Origin: Gammaproteobacteria bacterium
GTDB taxonomy: Bacteria > Pseudomonadota > Gammaproteobacteria > Ga0077536
Assembly: GCA_024235015.1 (NCBI GenBank)
Contig: JACKNG010000002.1
Span: 434,001 to 498,000 of the forward strand
DNA: 64,000 nt
Direction: 5' to 3'
Of the stretch, positions 35,720 to 43,889 are shown piece by piece. The notes beneath the pieces were generated by a model that saw only the letters and a list, made by a program, of their open reading frames with translations, did not search any database and had not been told where the DNA came from. The translations under genes were made by a program, and so were the position numbers. Position 1 is the first letter of the stretch; every line of letters begins with the position of its first letter.

Positions 35720-36405
35720 CGCGGCGCATCCTCGTCGCCTGGAGTTCGGGCAAGGACAGCGCCTGGCTGCTGTCGCAGCTGCGCGCCGATCCCGGGATCG
35801 AAGTCGCCGGCCTGCTCACCACCTTCAACGCCGCGCATGACGCCGTGGCCATGCACGAAGTGCCGCGCAGCCTGGTCATGGCCCAGGCCGCGGCCGCCGA
35901 CTTGCCCGTGTGGCCGGTCGAACTGCCGTGGCCGTGCAGCAACGACGTCTACGCCGCGCGCATGGCGGCCGTGGTGCAGCGGGCGCTCGCGGCCGGCATC
36001 ACCGCCGTCGCCTTCGGCGACCTCTTCCTCGCCGACGTCCGTGCCTGGCGCGAGCAGCAACTCGCCGGCAGCGGCCTGGAAGCGCTGTTCCCGTTGTGGT
36101 GCGGCGAAGACGGTACGGCAGCGCTCGCCAGCGCGATGTGCGCGGGTGGCCTGCGCGCCGTGCTCACCTGCATCGACACCCGCCAGCTCGACGCCGCTCG
36201 TCTCGGCCAGACCTACGACGGCGATTTCGTCGCCGCCCTGCCGACCGGGATCGATCCGTGCGGCGAACGCGGTGAGTTCCATACCTTCTGCACTGCCGCG
36301 CCCTGCTTCGCCCACCCGGTCGAGGTCGTCACCGGCCGGCCATGGGAGCGCGACGGTTTCGTCTACTGCCCGCTCGCGGCCGCCGGCCTGCCCCATCCCG
36401 GGTAG
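35716..36405 (+). CDS. PP-loop ATP pyrophosphatase, diphthine-ammonia-ligase-like
   Basis: This 229-aa protein begins MTRRILVAWSSGKDSAWLLSQLR, the PP-loop (SSGKDS) of adenine nucleotide alpha-hydrolases. GITAVAFGDLFLADVRAWREQQLAGSGLEALFPLW and GFVYCPL follow the bacterial DUF71/Dph6-like pattern. Bacteria lack diphthamide, so the substrate must differ. Close linkage (ATGA overlap) to a cytoplasmic B12-binding protein suggests a cobamide-related amidation or salvage role, which is inference only. Confidence 0.8.
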   Translation: MTRRILVAWSSGKDSAWLLSQLRADPGIEVAGLLTTFNAAHDAVAMHEVPRSLVMAQAAAADLPVWPVELPWPCSNDVYAARMAAVVQRALAAGITAVAFGDLFLADVRAWREQQLAGSGLEALFPLWCGEDGTAALASAMCAGGLRAVLTCIDTRQLDAARLGQTYDGDFVAALPTGIDPCGERGEFHTFCTAAPCFAHPVEVVTGRPWERDGFVYCPLAAAGLPHPG

Positions 36406-36479
36406 GCTCGCCGGCCATCGAACCCGCCCCGCGGCGCGGTGGGCGCAATTGCAGCGAGCCGTTCAGCGCGGCCGCCCCA

Positions 36480-36496
36480 CGGTCGCTAAACTGGCG
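36480..36496 (+). promoter_or_regulatory. candidate -10 element (GCTAAACT) fixing the kinase start
   Basis: TAAACT at 36487-36492 would place transcription start at about 36499. This excludes the in-frame ATG at 36497 and supports ATG 36548 for the following kinase. No clear -35 hexamer is visible. Confidence 0.35.
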
Positions 36497-36547
36497 ATGA
36501 CTCGACACCGCCTGTCGCCATTCGACCAACGTCCGACCCAGCTCACC

Positions 36548-39259
36548 ATGTCCTTCGCTCATCAAACGTTGCATCGAGACACCCCGCCGGTCGACCCGGC
36601 GCTGGACGCGCTCGGTCATTTCGCCTTCGAGTGGCGCGCCGCGCAGGGCTGGTGGGCCTCGCCCGGCGGACGTGAACTGCTCGGCCTGCCGCGGGCGCCC
36701 GCCTTCGTCGACAACGCTGCCTGGTGGGCGTGCGTGCACCCGGACGACCGTGCCCGCGCCACCGCGGCGGCGACCACCCTGCACCAGGGCGCCGAACGCT
36801 GCCAGTGCAATGTCCGCGTGCTGGCCGCTGGCGCCGGGCCGCGCTGGGTCCTGATCCGCGCACAGGTCGACCAATCCGATGCCGCAGCGGGGCCGCAGCG
36901 GATACGCGGCACGATCACGGCCATCGACGACGTCGAGCAGGATTTCCTCGCCGCCCACCGGCCGGAGCTGTGCCTGGTCGAGGCCGTCGACCACGCCCAC
37001 ATCGCCTGGTACGAGCGCCACGGCTCCCTCGTGTACGGCTCGGCCACCATCGCCGAGCTGTTCGATCTCGACGACCCCACCGGGCCATGGGAGATGACCA
37101 CGGTGTTCGAGCGCCTCGCCCCGCTCGAATTCGAACGCCATTGCCACGACCTGCGCGTGGCGCGCCGCGCGCCGGATGCCCGCCAGGCCACCCATGTCAC
37201 CTATTACCGCGTCTCGCGGCGCGACGGCAGCACCCGGGACATCGAGATCCGCTACCGCATCGTCGATGCCGGCGAACCGCTGCGCACCTACGGCCTGATC
37301 TTCGACGTCACCGCGACCAAGGCCCTGGAAGGCAAGTTCCAGGACGCCATGGAGCATGCCGGCGTGGCCTGGTTCGAACGCGACATCGCCACCGACGTGG
37401 TGCATGGCTCACGCTCGCTGTGGCGGCTCTACGGCCTCGACCCGGAGATCCAGCCGCTGCGCTTCGCCGACCTGCACCAGCGCATCCACCCGGACGACCA
37501 GGGTCCGCGTCCCCTGCGCGATCAGATTTCCGAGGCCGCGCGCCGTGAACAGGGCGGGCGTCCCGGCAACGGCCCGTCCGGCACCGTGCGCTACCGCGTC
37601 AAGCGCGAAGACGGCGCGTGGCGCTGGATCGAGGTGCGTTACGTCACCCGCCTGGATGGTCACGGGGGCGGCAGCGTGAGCGGGCTGGTGGTCGACATCA
37701 CCGCCGCGCAGGAGGCCGCGGAAGCCGTGCGCGCCGGGCGCGCGCACCTGCTGCTCGCGCTCGAGGCCGCGCGCATGGCGACCTGGCAGTGGGACACCAC
37801 CGACGACCTCGTGCAATCGAGTGACGTGCTGAGCGAACTCTATGACCTGGAGGAACCCGGGCCCTGGCCGATCCAGCACTTCATCGACCGCATGCATCCC
37901 GAGGACCGCCCGCGGATCGAGTCCCAACTGGCCCTGCTGCTGGCGCACCCGCACGACGAGATGCTCAGCACCGAACTCCGCCTGGTCCAGGCCGATGGCA
38001 GCGAGCGCTGGTTCGAGGTCCGCGGGCGCAGTGACGGCGACCGCATCATCGGCGTGTCGACCGACATCACCGCGCGCAAACATGCCGAAGCCGACCAGGA
38101 ACACCTGCGCCGACAGCTCCAGCAGGCGCAGAAGATGGAAGCGATCGGCCAGCTCACCGGCGGTATCGCCCACGACTTCAACAACATCCTCGCCAGCGTG
38201 CTCGGCTATGCCGACCTCGCCCAGAAACGGTTCGGCGACGACATGCCGGAACGCCTCGCCGGCTACGTGCACGAGATGCAGATCGGCGCGCGCCGCGCGT
38301 GCGACCTGGTGCGCCAACTGCTCGCCTTCAGTCGCGACGAAGGCGCAGAACTGTCGCCGGTGGCCGTGGGCGCCATCGTCGACCAGGCAATCCGGATGCT
38401 GCGCCCGACCCTGCCGGCGAGCATCGTCATCGACATCGACCACGGTGGGGATTTGCCGGCCGTGATGGCCGACCCGGTGCAACTGCAACAGGTGGTGATG
38501 AATCTCTGCATCAATGCCCGCGATGCCATGGGCGGCGCCGGGCGCATCGACATCGTCCTCGACCGCACCCTGGTTACGGCCGCGCGCTGCACGTCCTGCC
38601 AGCAGGCCTGCGACGGCGATTTCGTCGTCATCGCGTTGCGCGACAGCGGGCCCGGTATCGCGGCGGCGCGGCAACTGCGCATCTTCGAACCGTTCTATAC
38701 CACCAAGGCGCCGGGGCAGGGCACCGGCATGGGCCTGTCGATGGTTCACGGCATCGTCCATCGCCTCGGCGGCCACGTCCGCCTCGACAGCGCGCCGGGT
38801 CGCGGCACGACCTTCGAAATCCTGCTGCCGGTGACGGCGGCAGTGGCCGCAGACGCGCCGCACGCGTCACCGAATGCCACCGCCGGTGCGCGCCGCGGCG
38901 ACATCCTCGTCGTCGACGACGAGCCGGGCGTGGTGGCCTTCGTCGCCGAGTTCCTCGAACTCGCGGGTTACCGCGTCGAACGCAGCTCGGACCCGCAGGC
39001 TGCGCTCGACCACCTGCTCGCCGGCGAGCGCGCCGTCGACCTCGTCATCAGCGACCAGACCATGCCCGGCCTGACCGGTTGCGAACTCGCCACGCGCCTG
39101 CGCGCGGCGCGACCGGAGCTGCCGGTGATCCTGATGTCCGGCTACAGCGCCACCCTCGATGCCGCCGGCGCGACGGCCGCCGGCGCCCGCGCCTACCTTG
39201 CCAAGCCACTCGATCCCGACGCCCTGCTCGAAGCCATAGCCACGGCCCTGGTCGCCTGA
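36548..39259 (+). CDS. multi-PAS hybrid sensor histidine kinase with C-terminal receiver
   Basis: The product is 903 aa with no membrane segment. About four PAS modules occupy residues 15-525, each closing with a PAC-like motif such as RYVTRLDGHGGGSVSGLVVDITA. A HisKA domain follows with EAIGQLTGGIAHDFNNILASVLGYADLA (phospho-His H542), then the ATPase motifs NLCINARDAM, DSGPGI and GTGMGLSMVHGIV. The C-terminal receiver has DILVVDDEPG and phospho-acceptor D836 in ISDQTMPGLTG. The ATPase contains four Cys in TAARCTSCQQACDG, close to the N box. It has no linked regulator, so its output is presumably an unlinked phosphotransfer target. Confidence 0.88.
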   Translation: MSFAHQTLHRDTPPVDPALDALGHFAFEWRAAQGWWASPGGRELLGLPRAPAFVDNAAWWACVHPDDRARATAAATTLHQGAERCQCNVRVLAAGAGPRWVLIRAQVDQSDAAAGPQRIRGTITAIDDVEQDFLAAHRPELCLVEAVDHAHIAWYERHGSLVYGSATIAELFDLDDPTGPWEMTTVFERLAPLEFERHCHDLRVARRAPDARQATHVTYYRVSRRDGSTRDIEIRYRIVDAGEPLRTYGLIFDVTATKALEGKFQDAMEHAGVAWFERDIATDVVHGSRSLWRLYGLDPEIQPLRFADLHQRIHPDDQGPRPLRDQISEAARREQGGRPGNGPSGTVRYRVKREDGAWRWIEVRYVTRLDGHGGGSVSGLVVDITAAQEAAEAVRAGRAHLLLALEAARMATWQWDTTDDLVQSSDVLSELYDLEEPGPWPIQHFIDRMHPEDRPRIESQLALLLAHPHDEMLSTELRLVQADGSERWFEVRGRSDGDRIIGVSTDITARKHAEADQEHLRRQLQQAQKMEAIGQLTGGIAHDFNNILASVLGYADLAQKRFGDDMPERLAGYVHEMQIGARRACDLVRQLLAFSRDEGAELSPVAVGAIVDQAIRMLRPTLPASIVIDIDHGGDLPAVMADPVQLQQVVMNLCINARDAMGGAGRIDIVLDRTLVTAARCTSCQQACDGDFVVIALRDSGPGIAAARQLRIFEPFYTTKAPGQGTGMGLSMVHGIVHRLGGHVRLDSAPGRGTTFEILLPVTAAVAADAPHASPNATAGARRGDILVVDDEPGVVAFVAEFLELAGYRVERSSDPQAALDHLLAGERAVDLVISDQTMPGLTGCELATRLRAARPELPVILMSGYSATLDAAGATAAGARAYLAKPLDPDALLEAIATALVA

Positions 39260-39262
39260 AGC

Positions 39263-39283
39263 ATCGCCCGGCGGGCGATTGTT
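39263..39283 (+). terminator. candidate terminator after the hybrid kinase
   Basis: A perfect 7-bp stem (ATCGCCC at 39263-39269 and GGGCGAT at 39273-39279) and a 3-nt loop are followed by TTGTTC. It begins 4 bp after the kinase stop. The U run is short, so confidence is modest. Confidence 0.4.
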
Positions 39284-39342
39284 CGGCGCCGGCGACGATT
39301 GCTAGCATGCGGCGACCGACACACGCTAGCGGGGAGGACCGC

Positions 39343-40602
39343 ATGCAGCTCGACAACGCCTGGATCGAACGCTGGGTATCTGCCATCAACGCCGATCCGG
39401 CCTGCGCCAACACCGGCCGTGGCTTCGACGGTTCGTTCACGCTGGCCGCGAGCGCGCAGCGCTGGACCTTCCACGTGCGCGACGGCCGCATCGAGAGCAC
39501 CGTCGTCGACGGCGGGCCGCTCGAGCCCAGCGCCTTCACCCTGAGCGCCGCCGACGCGGTGTGGGCCGATCTCTTCGCGCCCGAACCACCGCCCATGGGC
39601 CATGCCGTCTTCGCCGCCATCGCCACCGGCAACATGAGTTTCGAGGGTGACATGCGCCTGCTGTTCCAGCAGATGGCGACGCTCTCGCACTGGGTGCTGG
39701 CCGGACGTGCGCTGAACGGCACCGCACCCGTGCCCGCCGATCCCGAGTGGCACGAGCACTGGCAGGCGGTCGGTCGCTACGTCAACGTCACCGTCGACGG
39801 CTGCCGCCACAAGGTCTTCTACTTCGAAGCGGGCGAAGGTATTCCGCTGCTGTGCCAGCACACCGCGGGCAACGAGAACCGCCAGTGGCGCCACCTGCTC
39901 GAAGACCGCGAGCTGACGAAACACTACCGCGTCATCGCCTACGACCTGCCCTCGCACGGCAAGTCGGACCCGCCCTACGACCGCGATTTCTTCACCGAGG
40001 ACCACCTGCTCACGGCTGATTGGATCACGCGCTTCGTGGTCGCGCTCGCGGATGCGTTGAAGCTCGACCACCCGGTCTTCATCGGTTGCAGCATCGGCGG
40101 CGTGATCGCCGCGCACCTCGCCGAGCGCTTTCCCGAACGTTTCCGCGGCCTGGTCGGCCTGGCCGGCGCGGTCCCCACCTACGGTTTCTTCCACGACTGG
40201 TGGATCGATCCCGCCGTCAACGTCAACCAGATGGTCGCCGGCCTGATGGACGCGGTCACCGCGCCCGGCCTGTCGCGCGCCGATCGCCAGATGAACCGCA
40301 TCATGCAGAGCGCCCACCCGCGCGCGCTGCGCAACGACCTCTACTTCTGGGGTGTGGAGAATGCCGATCCGGAACGCGCCGCGCGCATCGACGCCGCCAA
40401 GGTGCCGCTCTACCTCTATGCCGGGCAGTACGACTTCACCTGCCCGCCCGAGCACGTCGAGGCCTCGGCGCGCGCCATCGGCGGTGTGCACTACGAAATG
40501 CTCGAAGGCCTCGGTCACTTCCCCATGAGCGAGGATTACGCGCGTTTCCGCCCGGCGCTGATGCGTACCCTGGCCGACATCGAAGAGCGCCGCGCGGGCT
40601 GA
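39343..40602 (+). CDS. alpha/beta hydrolase with N-terminal SCP2-like domain
   Basis: This 419-aa protein starts at ATG 39343 after GGGGAGGA. Residues 1-130 resemble a sterol-carrier (SCP2) lipid-binding domain (GFDGSFTLAASAQRWTFHVRDG, FAAIATGNMSFEGDMRLLFQQM). Residues 150-419 form an alpha/beta hydrolase. The nucleophile is S250 in GCSIGG, the likely acid D364 in YAGQYDFTC, and the His H392 in GLGHFPM; an oxyanion loop is at CQHTAGNENRQW. The domain pairing suggests a hydrophobic ester or lactone substrate held by the SCP2 part. The HNH gene starts 11 bp downstream. Confidence 0.82.
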   Translation: MQLDNAWIERWVSAINADPACANTGRGFDGSFTLAASAQRWTFHVRDGRIESTVVDGGPLEPSAFTLSAADAVWADLFAPEPPPMGHAVFAAIATGNMSFEGDMRLLFQQMATLSHWVLAGRALNGTAPVPADPEWHEHWQAVGRYVNVTVDGCRHKVFYFEAGEGIPLLCQHTAGNENRQWRHLLEDRELTKHYRVIAYDLPSHGKSDPPYDRDFFTEDHLLTADWITRFVVALADALKLDHPVFIGCSIGGVIAAHLAERFPERFRGLVGLAGAVPTYGFFHDWWIDPAVNVNQMVAGLMDAVTAPGLSRADRQMNRIMQSAHPRALRNDLYFWGVENADPERAARIDAAKVPLYLYAGQYDFTCPPEHVEASARAIGGVHYEMLEGLGHFPMSEDYARFRPALMRTLADIEERRAG

Positions 40603-40613
40603 GGCCGGGCACC

Positions 40614-40973
40614 GTGGGCGGCAAACCCATCGACGAGGCCCGCCTCGACCGCGTGGTGGCCGAGGCGCGGCGCGCGCGCGAGACGCGCGAGCGCGGCTAC
40701 CGCGAGCAGGCCCTCAAGCTCTATCCCTGGGTATGCGGGCGCTGCGCGCGCGAGTTCACCCACGCCAACCTGCACGAGCTGACCGTCCACCACCGCGACC
40801 ACGACCACGACAACAACCCGCCCGATGGCAGCAACTGGGAGCTGTTGTGCCTGTACTGCCACGACAACGAGCACCAGCGCCGCCTCGAAGCCGGTCGCGG
40901 CGGCAGTGCCGAGGGCAAGGGCGAACAGGCCACCTTCCAGCCCTTCGCGGGCTTGCGCGACCTGCTGAAGTAG
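40614..40973 (+). CDS. yajD: YajD-like HNH nuclease family protein
   Basis: The product is 119 aa from GTG 40614. From residue 22 it matches E. coli YajD very closely: RERGYREQALKLYPWVCGRCAREFTHANLHELTVHHRDHDHDNNPPDGSNWELLCLYCHDNEHQRRLE. Two CxxC/CxxCH zinc pairs and the HH-N-H metal-finger residues of the HNH nuclease are intact. The end ATFQPFAGLRDLLK also corresponds. The cellular role of YajD is not established. It is probably co-transcribed with the upstream hydrolase. Confidence 0.92.
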   Translation: MGGKPIDEARLDRVVAEARRARETRERGYREQALKLYPWVCGRCAREFTHANLHELTVHHRDHDHDNNPPDGSNWELLCLYCHDNEHQRRLEAGRGGSAEGKGEQATFQPFAGLRDLLK

Positions 40974-40989
40974 GCCGGCGCCGGCGCGA

Positions 40990-42420
40990 TCAGTGCGCGC
41001 GACGGCGCAGAAAACCCACGCAAGCCACCGCGGTCACGCCGGCCACGCCGATCAGGGTCAGCGCGTAGACGAACAGGCGTTGCTCGTGCTCCCGCAGCGC
41101 GCGGTCGAAGACCTGCAGTGTGTCGGCCGCAGCCTCGGCGTGGACGAAGCGATCGACCGCCTCGACCAGCGCCAGGGTCTGCGTGCTCAGCGCCGCCACG
41201 CCGTCGACCAGGGTGCCGAGCTGGGCGAGGTCGAGTGGCGCAGCGGCATCGTCACCACCCTGCCAGGCGGCAAGCAGGGCCATGGTCTCGCGCAGGTTGG
41301 CGCTGGCGCTGTCGACCTTGCCCATCAACGGCAGCAGGCTCGCGCTCGTCGACTCCAGCGCGGCGAACGTACGGTCACGCTCGCTACTGGCGAACAGTGC
41401 GACCTGTTCGAGCGCGGCGTGACGCTCGCGTTCGATGCGTGTCATCAAGTCGTCGATGGCGGCGCGGCGTTCGGCGCCGATCTGTTCAGGCAAGGCCGCC
41501 AGCAGGCGCGTGGCGTCGGCACCGGTCGCGGTGAAGCGGGCCAGATCACCGAGCACGCCGGTCACTTCGGGCAGGTCGAGCGTACGCGCGACGAAGGACT
41601 CGCCCTGCCATTCGATCAGCATCGGCACGTGGTTGGCGAGGAACACCGCGCGCTCGGCGACGCGGCGCATCTCCTCGATCTGGTGATTGGCCTCGGCCAC
41701 CGGCGCGAGCAGGCCGTGGGCCGTGAAATTGTCCTCGAAGCGACGCCTGAGCGGGGTGTCGTCGAGATCGTGGAAACGCACGAAGGCGACGTAACGGCGC
41801 TCGGGATTGTCCGCGCGCCAGTGTTCGGCGAGTTCCTGCATGGCAGCGATGGCTTGCGGTGACACCACGCGCAGGGCCAGAGCGTGGAGCTGGATCTCAA
41901 GCCGTTCCAGCGCGGCCAGGATACCGGCACGGGCGGTGTCGGAAGCGTGGCGGTTTCCGCCCTGCTCGGCCCACACGAGCCGTTGCAGGTGCACCATGAC
42001 CAGCAGGTCGCGCAGCGCACGCAGCGGGTCGGCGCCGGTGGCGGTACTCATGGCGGCAGTCACGTAGACGACCTTGGTGGCACGGAAGGCGGCGCGGCCG
42101 GAGGCGTCCGCGGCATGGTCGGCACCGCGGTCGAAGGCCTCGGCCAGCGCCTCCATGTAGCGCTCGGCGAAGGCGAGCAGCTCCGACTGCAGCAGCGTCG
42201 CGCTCAGGCGGCGTTCACCGCCGTGCCCTTCGAGCACCCCCGGCACGTCGCGCTCGCCGGCATCGCTCACGGCCGGGCTGACGTCCCTAGCGTCCGCGTC
42301 GGCGGCCGCGCCCACGGCCCGCGACGAGGCAAACGTACCGCCGTCCAACATGATGCAGCCACCGGCTGCCCCGGCGCACAGCGCCACGGCAAGGCGGGCG
42401 GCGCGGACCGCGGCTTTCAC
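40990..42420 (-). CDS. predicted lipoprotein with long helical domain and C-terminal membrane anchor
   Basis: This 476-aa protein starts at GTG 42420 (GTGA overlap with the upstream hydrolase stop). The N-terminus VKAAVRAARLAVALCAGAAGGC looks like a lipoprotein signal. The rest is largely alpha-helical, with long runs such as LMTRIERERHAALEQVALFASSERDRTFAALESTSASLLPLM, and ends in one transmembrane helix (LFVYALTLIGVAGVTAVACVGFLRRR). I do not recognise a named family. Coupling with a DUF900-type exported hydrolase suggests both act at the cell envelope. Confidence 0.75.
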   Translation of the reverse strand: MKAAVRAARLAVALCAGAAGGCIMLDGGTFASSRAVGAAADADARDVSPAVSDAGERDVPGVLEGHGGERRLSATLLQSELLAFAERYMEALAEAFDRGADHAADASGRAAFRATKVVYVTAAMSTATGADPLRALRDLLVMVHLQRLVWAEQGGNRHASDTARAGILAALERLEIQLHALALRVVSPQAIAAMQELAEHWRADNPERRYVAFVRFHDLDDTPLRRRFEDNFTAHGLLAPVAEANHQIEEMRRVAERAVFLANHVPMLIEWQGESFVARTLDLPEVTGVLGDLARFTATGADATRLLAALPEQIGAERRAAIDDLMTRIERERHAALEQVALFASSERDRTFAALESTSASLLPLMGKVDSASANLRETMALLAAWQGGDDAAAPLDLAQLGTLVDGVAALSTQTLALVEAVDRFVHAEAAADTLQVFDRALREHEQRLFVYALTLIGVAGVTAVACVGFLRRRAH

Positions 42421-43769
42421 TCCAGCGTCTCCGCGGACGGCGCCGGACCACCGGTGGCGGCAGCCAGCGCACGGTCGAATCGGGCAAGGTAGTCGGCCGG
42501 GAAGCGCCACACCGGCGAGTCGTCGCGCTGCTCGAGCCCGCGCGCCTGCGGCGGCAGGCCGTGGCGCAGGGTGAACAGGATGTCGGCGCTGACCCAGGGG
42601 CTGTTACGGAAATAGGCGTGGCCGTTGCCCGAATCGAAGTTGTCCGCCTCGGCCACGTCGACCAGGGCGAGCCGGGAGGAGGCGGCGACGAACTCGCGCA
42701 TGCGCGCATCGAGGGCGCCCGGCAGGACCTGGCCGAGCCGGCGATGGGCGAACAGCTTGTGCGAAAGCGCCAGCGCCTTGTCCGCCGGCGAAGTGTAGAG
42801 CGTGAGCCGTTCCTGCACGTCGAGCAGGCCATCGATGACGTAGCTCGCAAAGGTCCCGGTATCGACGTCGGAGCCGACCAGGATGACATTACCGAGGCGG
42901 GTCTGCGCCGCGATCGCGGCGGGTTCCTCGCCCTGGTGCAGCAGCGCGAGTTCGTATAGCGCGGTCAGCACGACCCGCGTGCCCGCGCTGTAACCGACGA
43001 CGTGGATGCGCCGGGCGCTGGTCGAGGTGGCGAGGTAGTCGAGAAAACGCCGCAGGCCCCAGGCCGCTACCCGCGCGGTCTCGATGTCCTTCATGTAGGC
43101 CAGCCGGGCCGGCGTCGACGGCCACGAGAAGGCGACGAAGGCGCCGTCCTGGGCGAGGAAGTGCCACATCTCCGCGGCCACCAGCAGCGGGTTCTCGAAA
43201 TTGACCTTGTAGCCATGGACGTAGACGAACACGTCCTTGACCGCGGAGCGGGCGAGACGCTGATCGATGGCGGTGGCGAAATCCGCCGCGGCCGTCTCGT
43301 TGACGCCGGCCGCGACTTCGCGCGGCGTGAACACCGACACGCTCGCGGGCAGGATGCCGAACTCGCGCACGTCCTCGACGCGCAGGGGGAAGTTGCCGGG
43401 GCGGTTCTTGAGCAGCGCGATGCGGCGCGCCTCGTCCCAGCTGATGTCGCCGTCACCGAAGTGGATGTCGGCCTCGCCGAGGCGCACGAGGTAGCCTCTC
43501 TCGCCGCTGTAGTAGCGCTCGTCGTCACCACTCACCCCGGCGACCGGCGCGCGGTTGGTCGCATAGAGCATGCCGAGCGCGCCGCGGGCATCCGCGGCGG
43601 CGGTTGGCACAGCCGGCACCGGCGCCGCTTCGATCACCGCCGGTGCCGGCATCAGGTCGAGCGAATGCGGGACCCCGCCACAGGCACCGAGTAGCGCTGC
43701 CAGCACGCCGCCGGCGATGACGCGCGGCGCGGCATCCACCCATCCCTGGACTGCTTCGAGTAAAGTCAT
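42417..43769 (-). CDS. DUF900-type alpha/beta hydrolase lipoprotein
   Basis: This 450-aa protein has an export signal and lipobox (GGVLAALLGACGG). MLYATNRAP and FGDGDISWDEARR are typical of DUF900 'esterase/lipase superfamily' proteins. The hydrolase core has DVFVYVHGYKVNFEN (oxyanion loop), FSWPSTPARLAYMKD, and the nucleophile Ser in HVVGYSAGTRVV. A late Asp (VGSDVDTGTF) and His (NGHAYF) could complete the triad. The location should be the periplasmic face of a membrane. The substrate is unknown. Confidence 0.82.
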   Translation of the reverse strand: MTLLEAVQGWVDAAPRVIAGGVLAALLGACGGVPHSLDLMPAPAVIEAAPVPAVPTAAADARGALGMLYATNRAPVAGVSGDDERYYSGERGYLVRLGEADIHFGDGDISWDEARRIALLKNRPGNFPLRVEDVREFGILPASVSVFTPREVAAGVNETAAADFATAIDQRLARSAVKDVFVYVHGYKVNFENPLLVAAEMWHFLAQDGAFVAFSWPSTPARLAYMKDIETARVAAWGLRRFLDYLATSTSARRIHVVGYSAGTRVVLTALYELALLHQGEEPAAIAAQTRLGNVILVGSDVDTGTFASYVIDGLLDVQERLTLYTSPADKALALSHKLFAHRRLGQVLPGALDARMREFVAASSRLALVDVAEADNFDSGNGHAYFRNSPWVSADILFTLRHGLPPQARGLEQRDDSPVWRFPADYLARFDRALAAATGGPAPSAETLE

Positions 43770-43889
43770 GCCTCACCTGCGCCTGGCCGTGGTCTCGGCG
43801 CAGAATAGAACAACTCGTGCACCGGGAGGAGCACCCGGCTCGCCGCCAGCAGCCGCCGCGCGGTCCGCGCCACCAGGGTACCCGTACAG

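Noticed and set aside
39301..39330. GCTAGC...GCTAGC inverted pair before the SCP2-hydrolase gene
   Set aside because: Only 6 bp per arm with an 18-bp centre; likely chance, and the left half may just be a -10 element.
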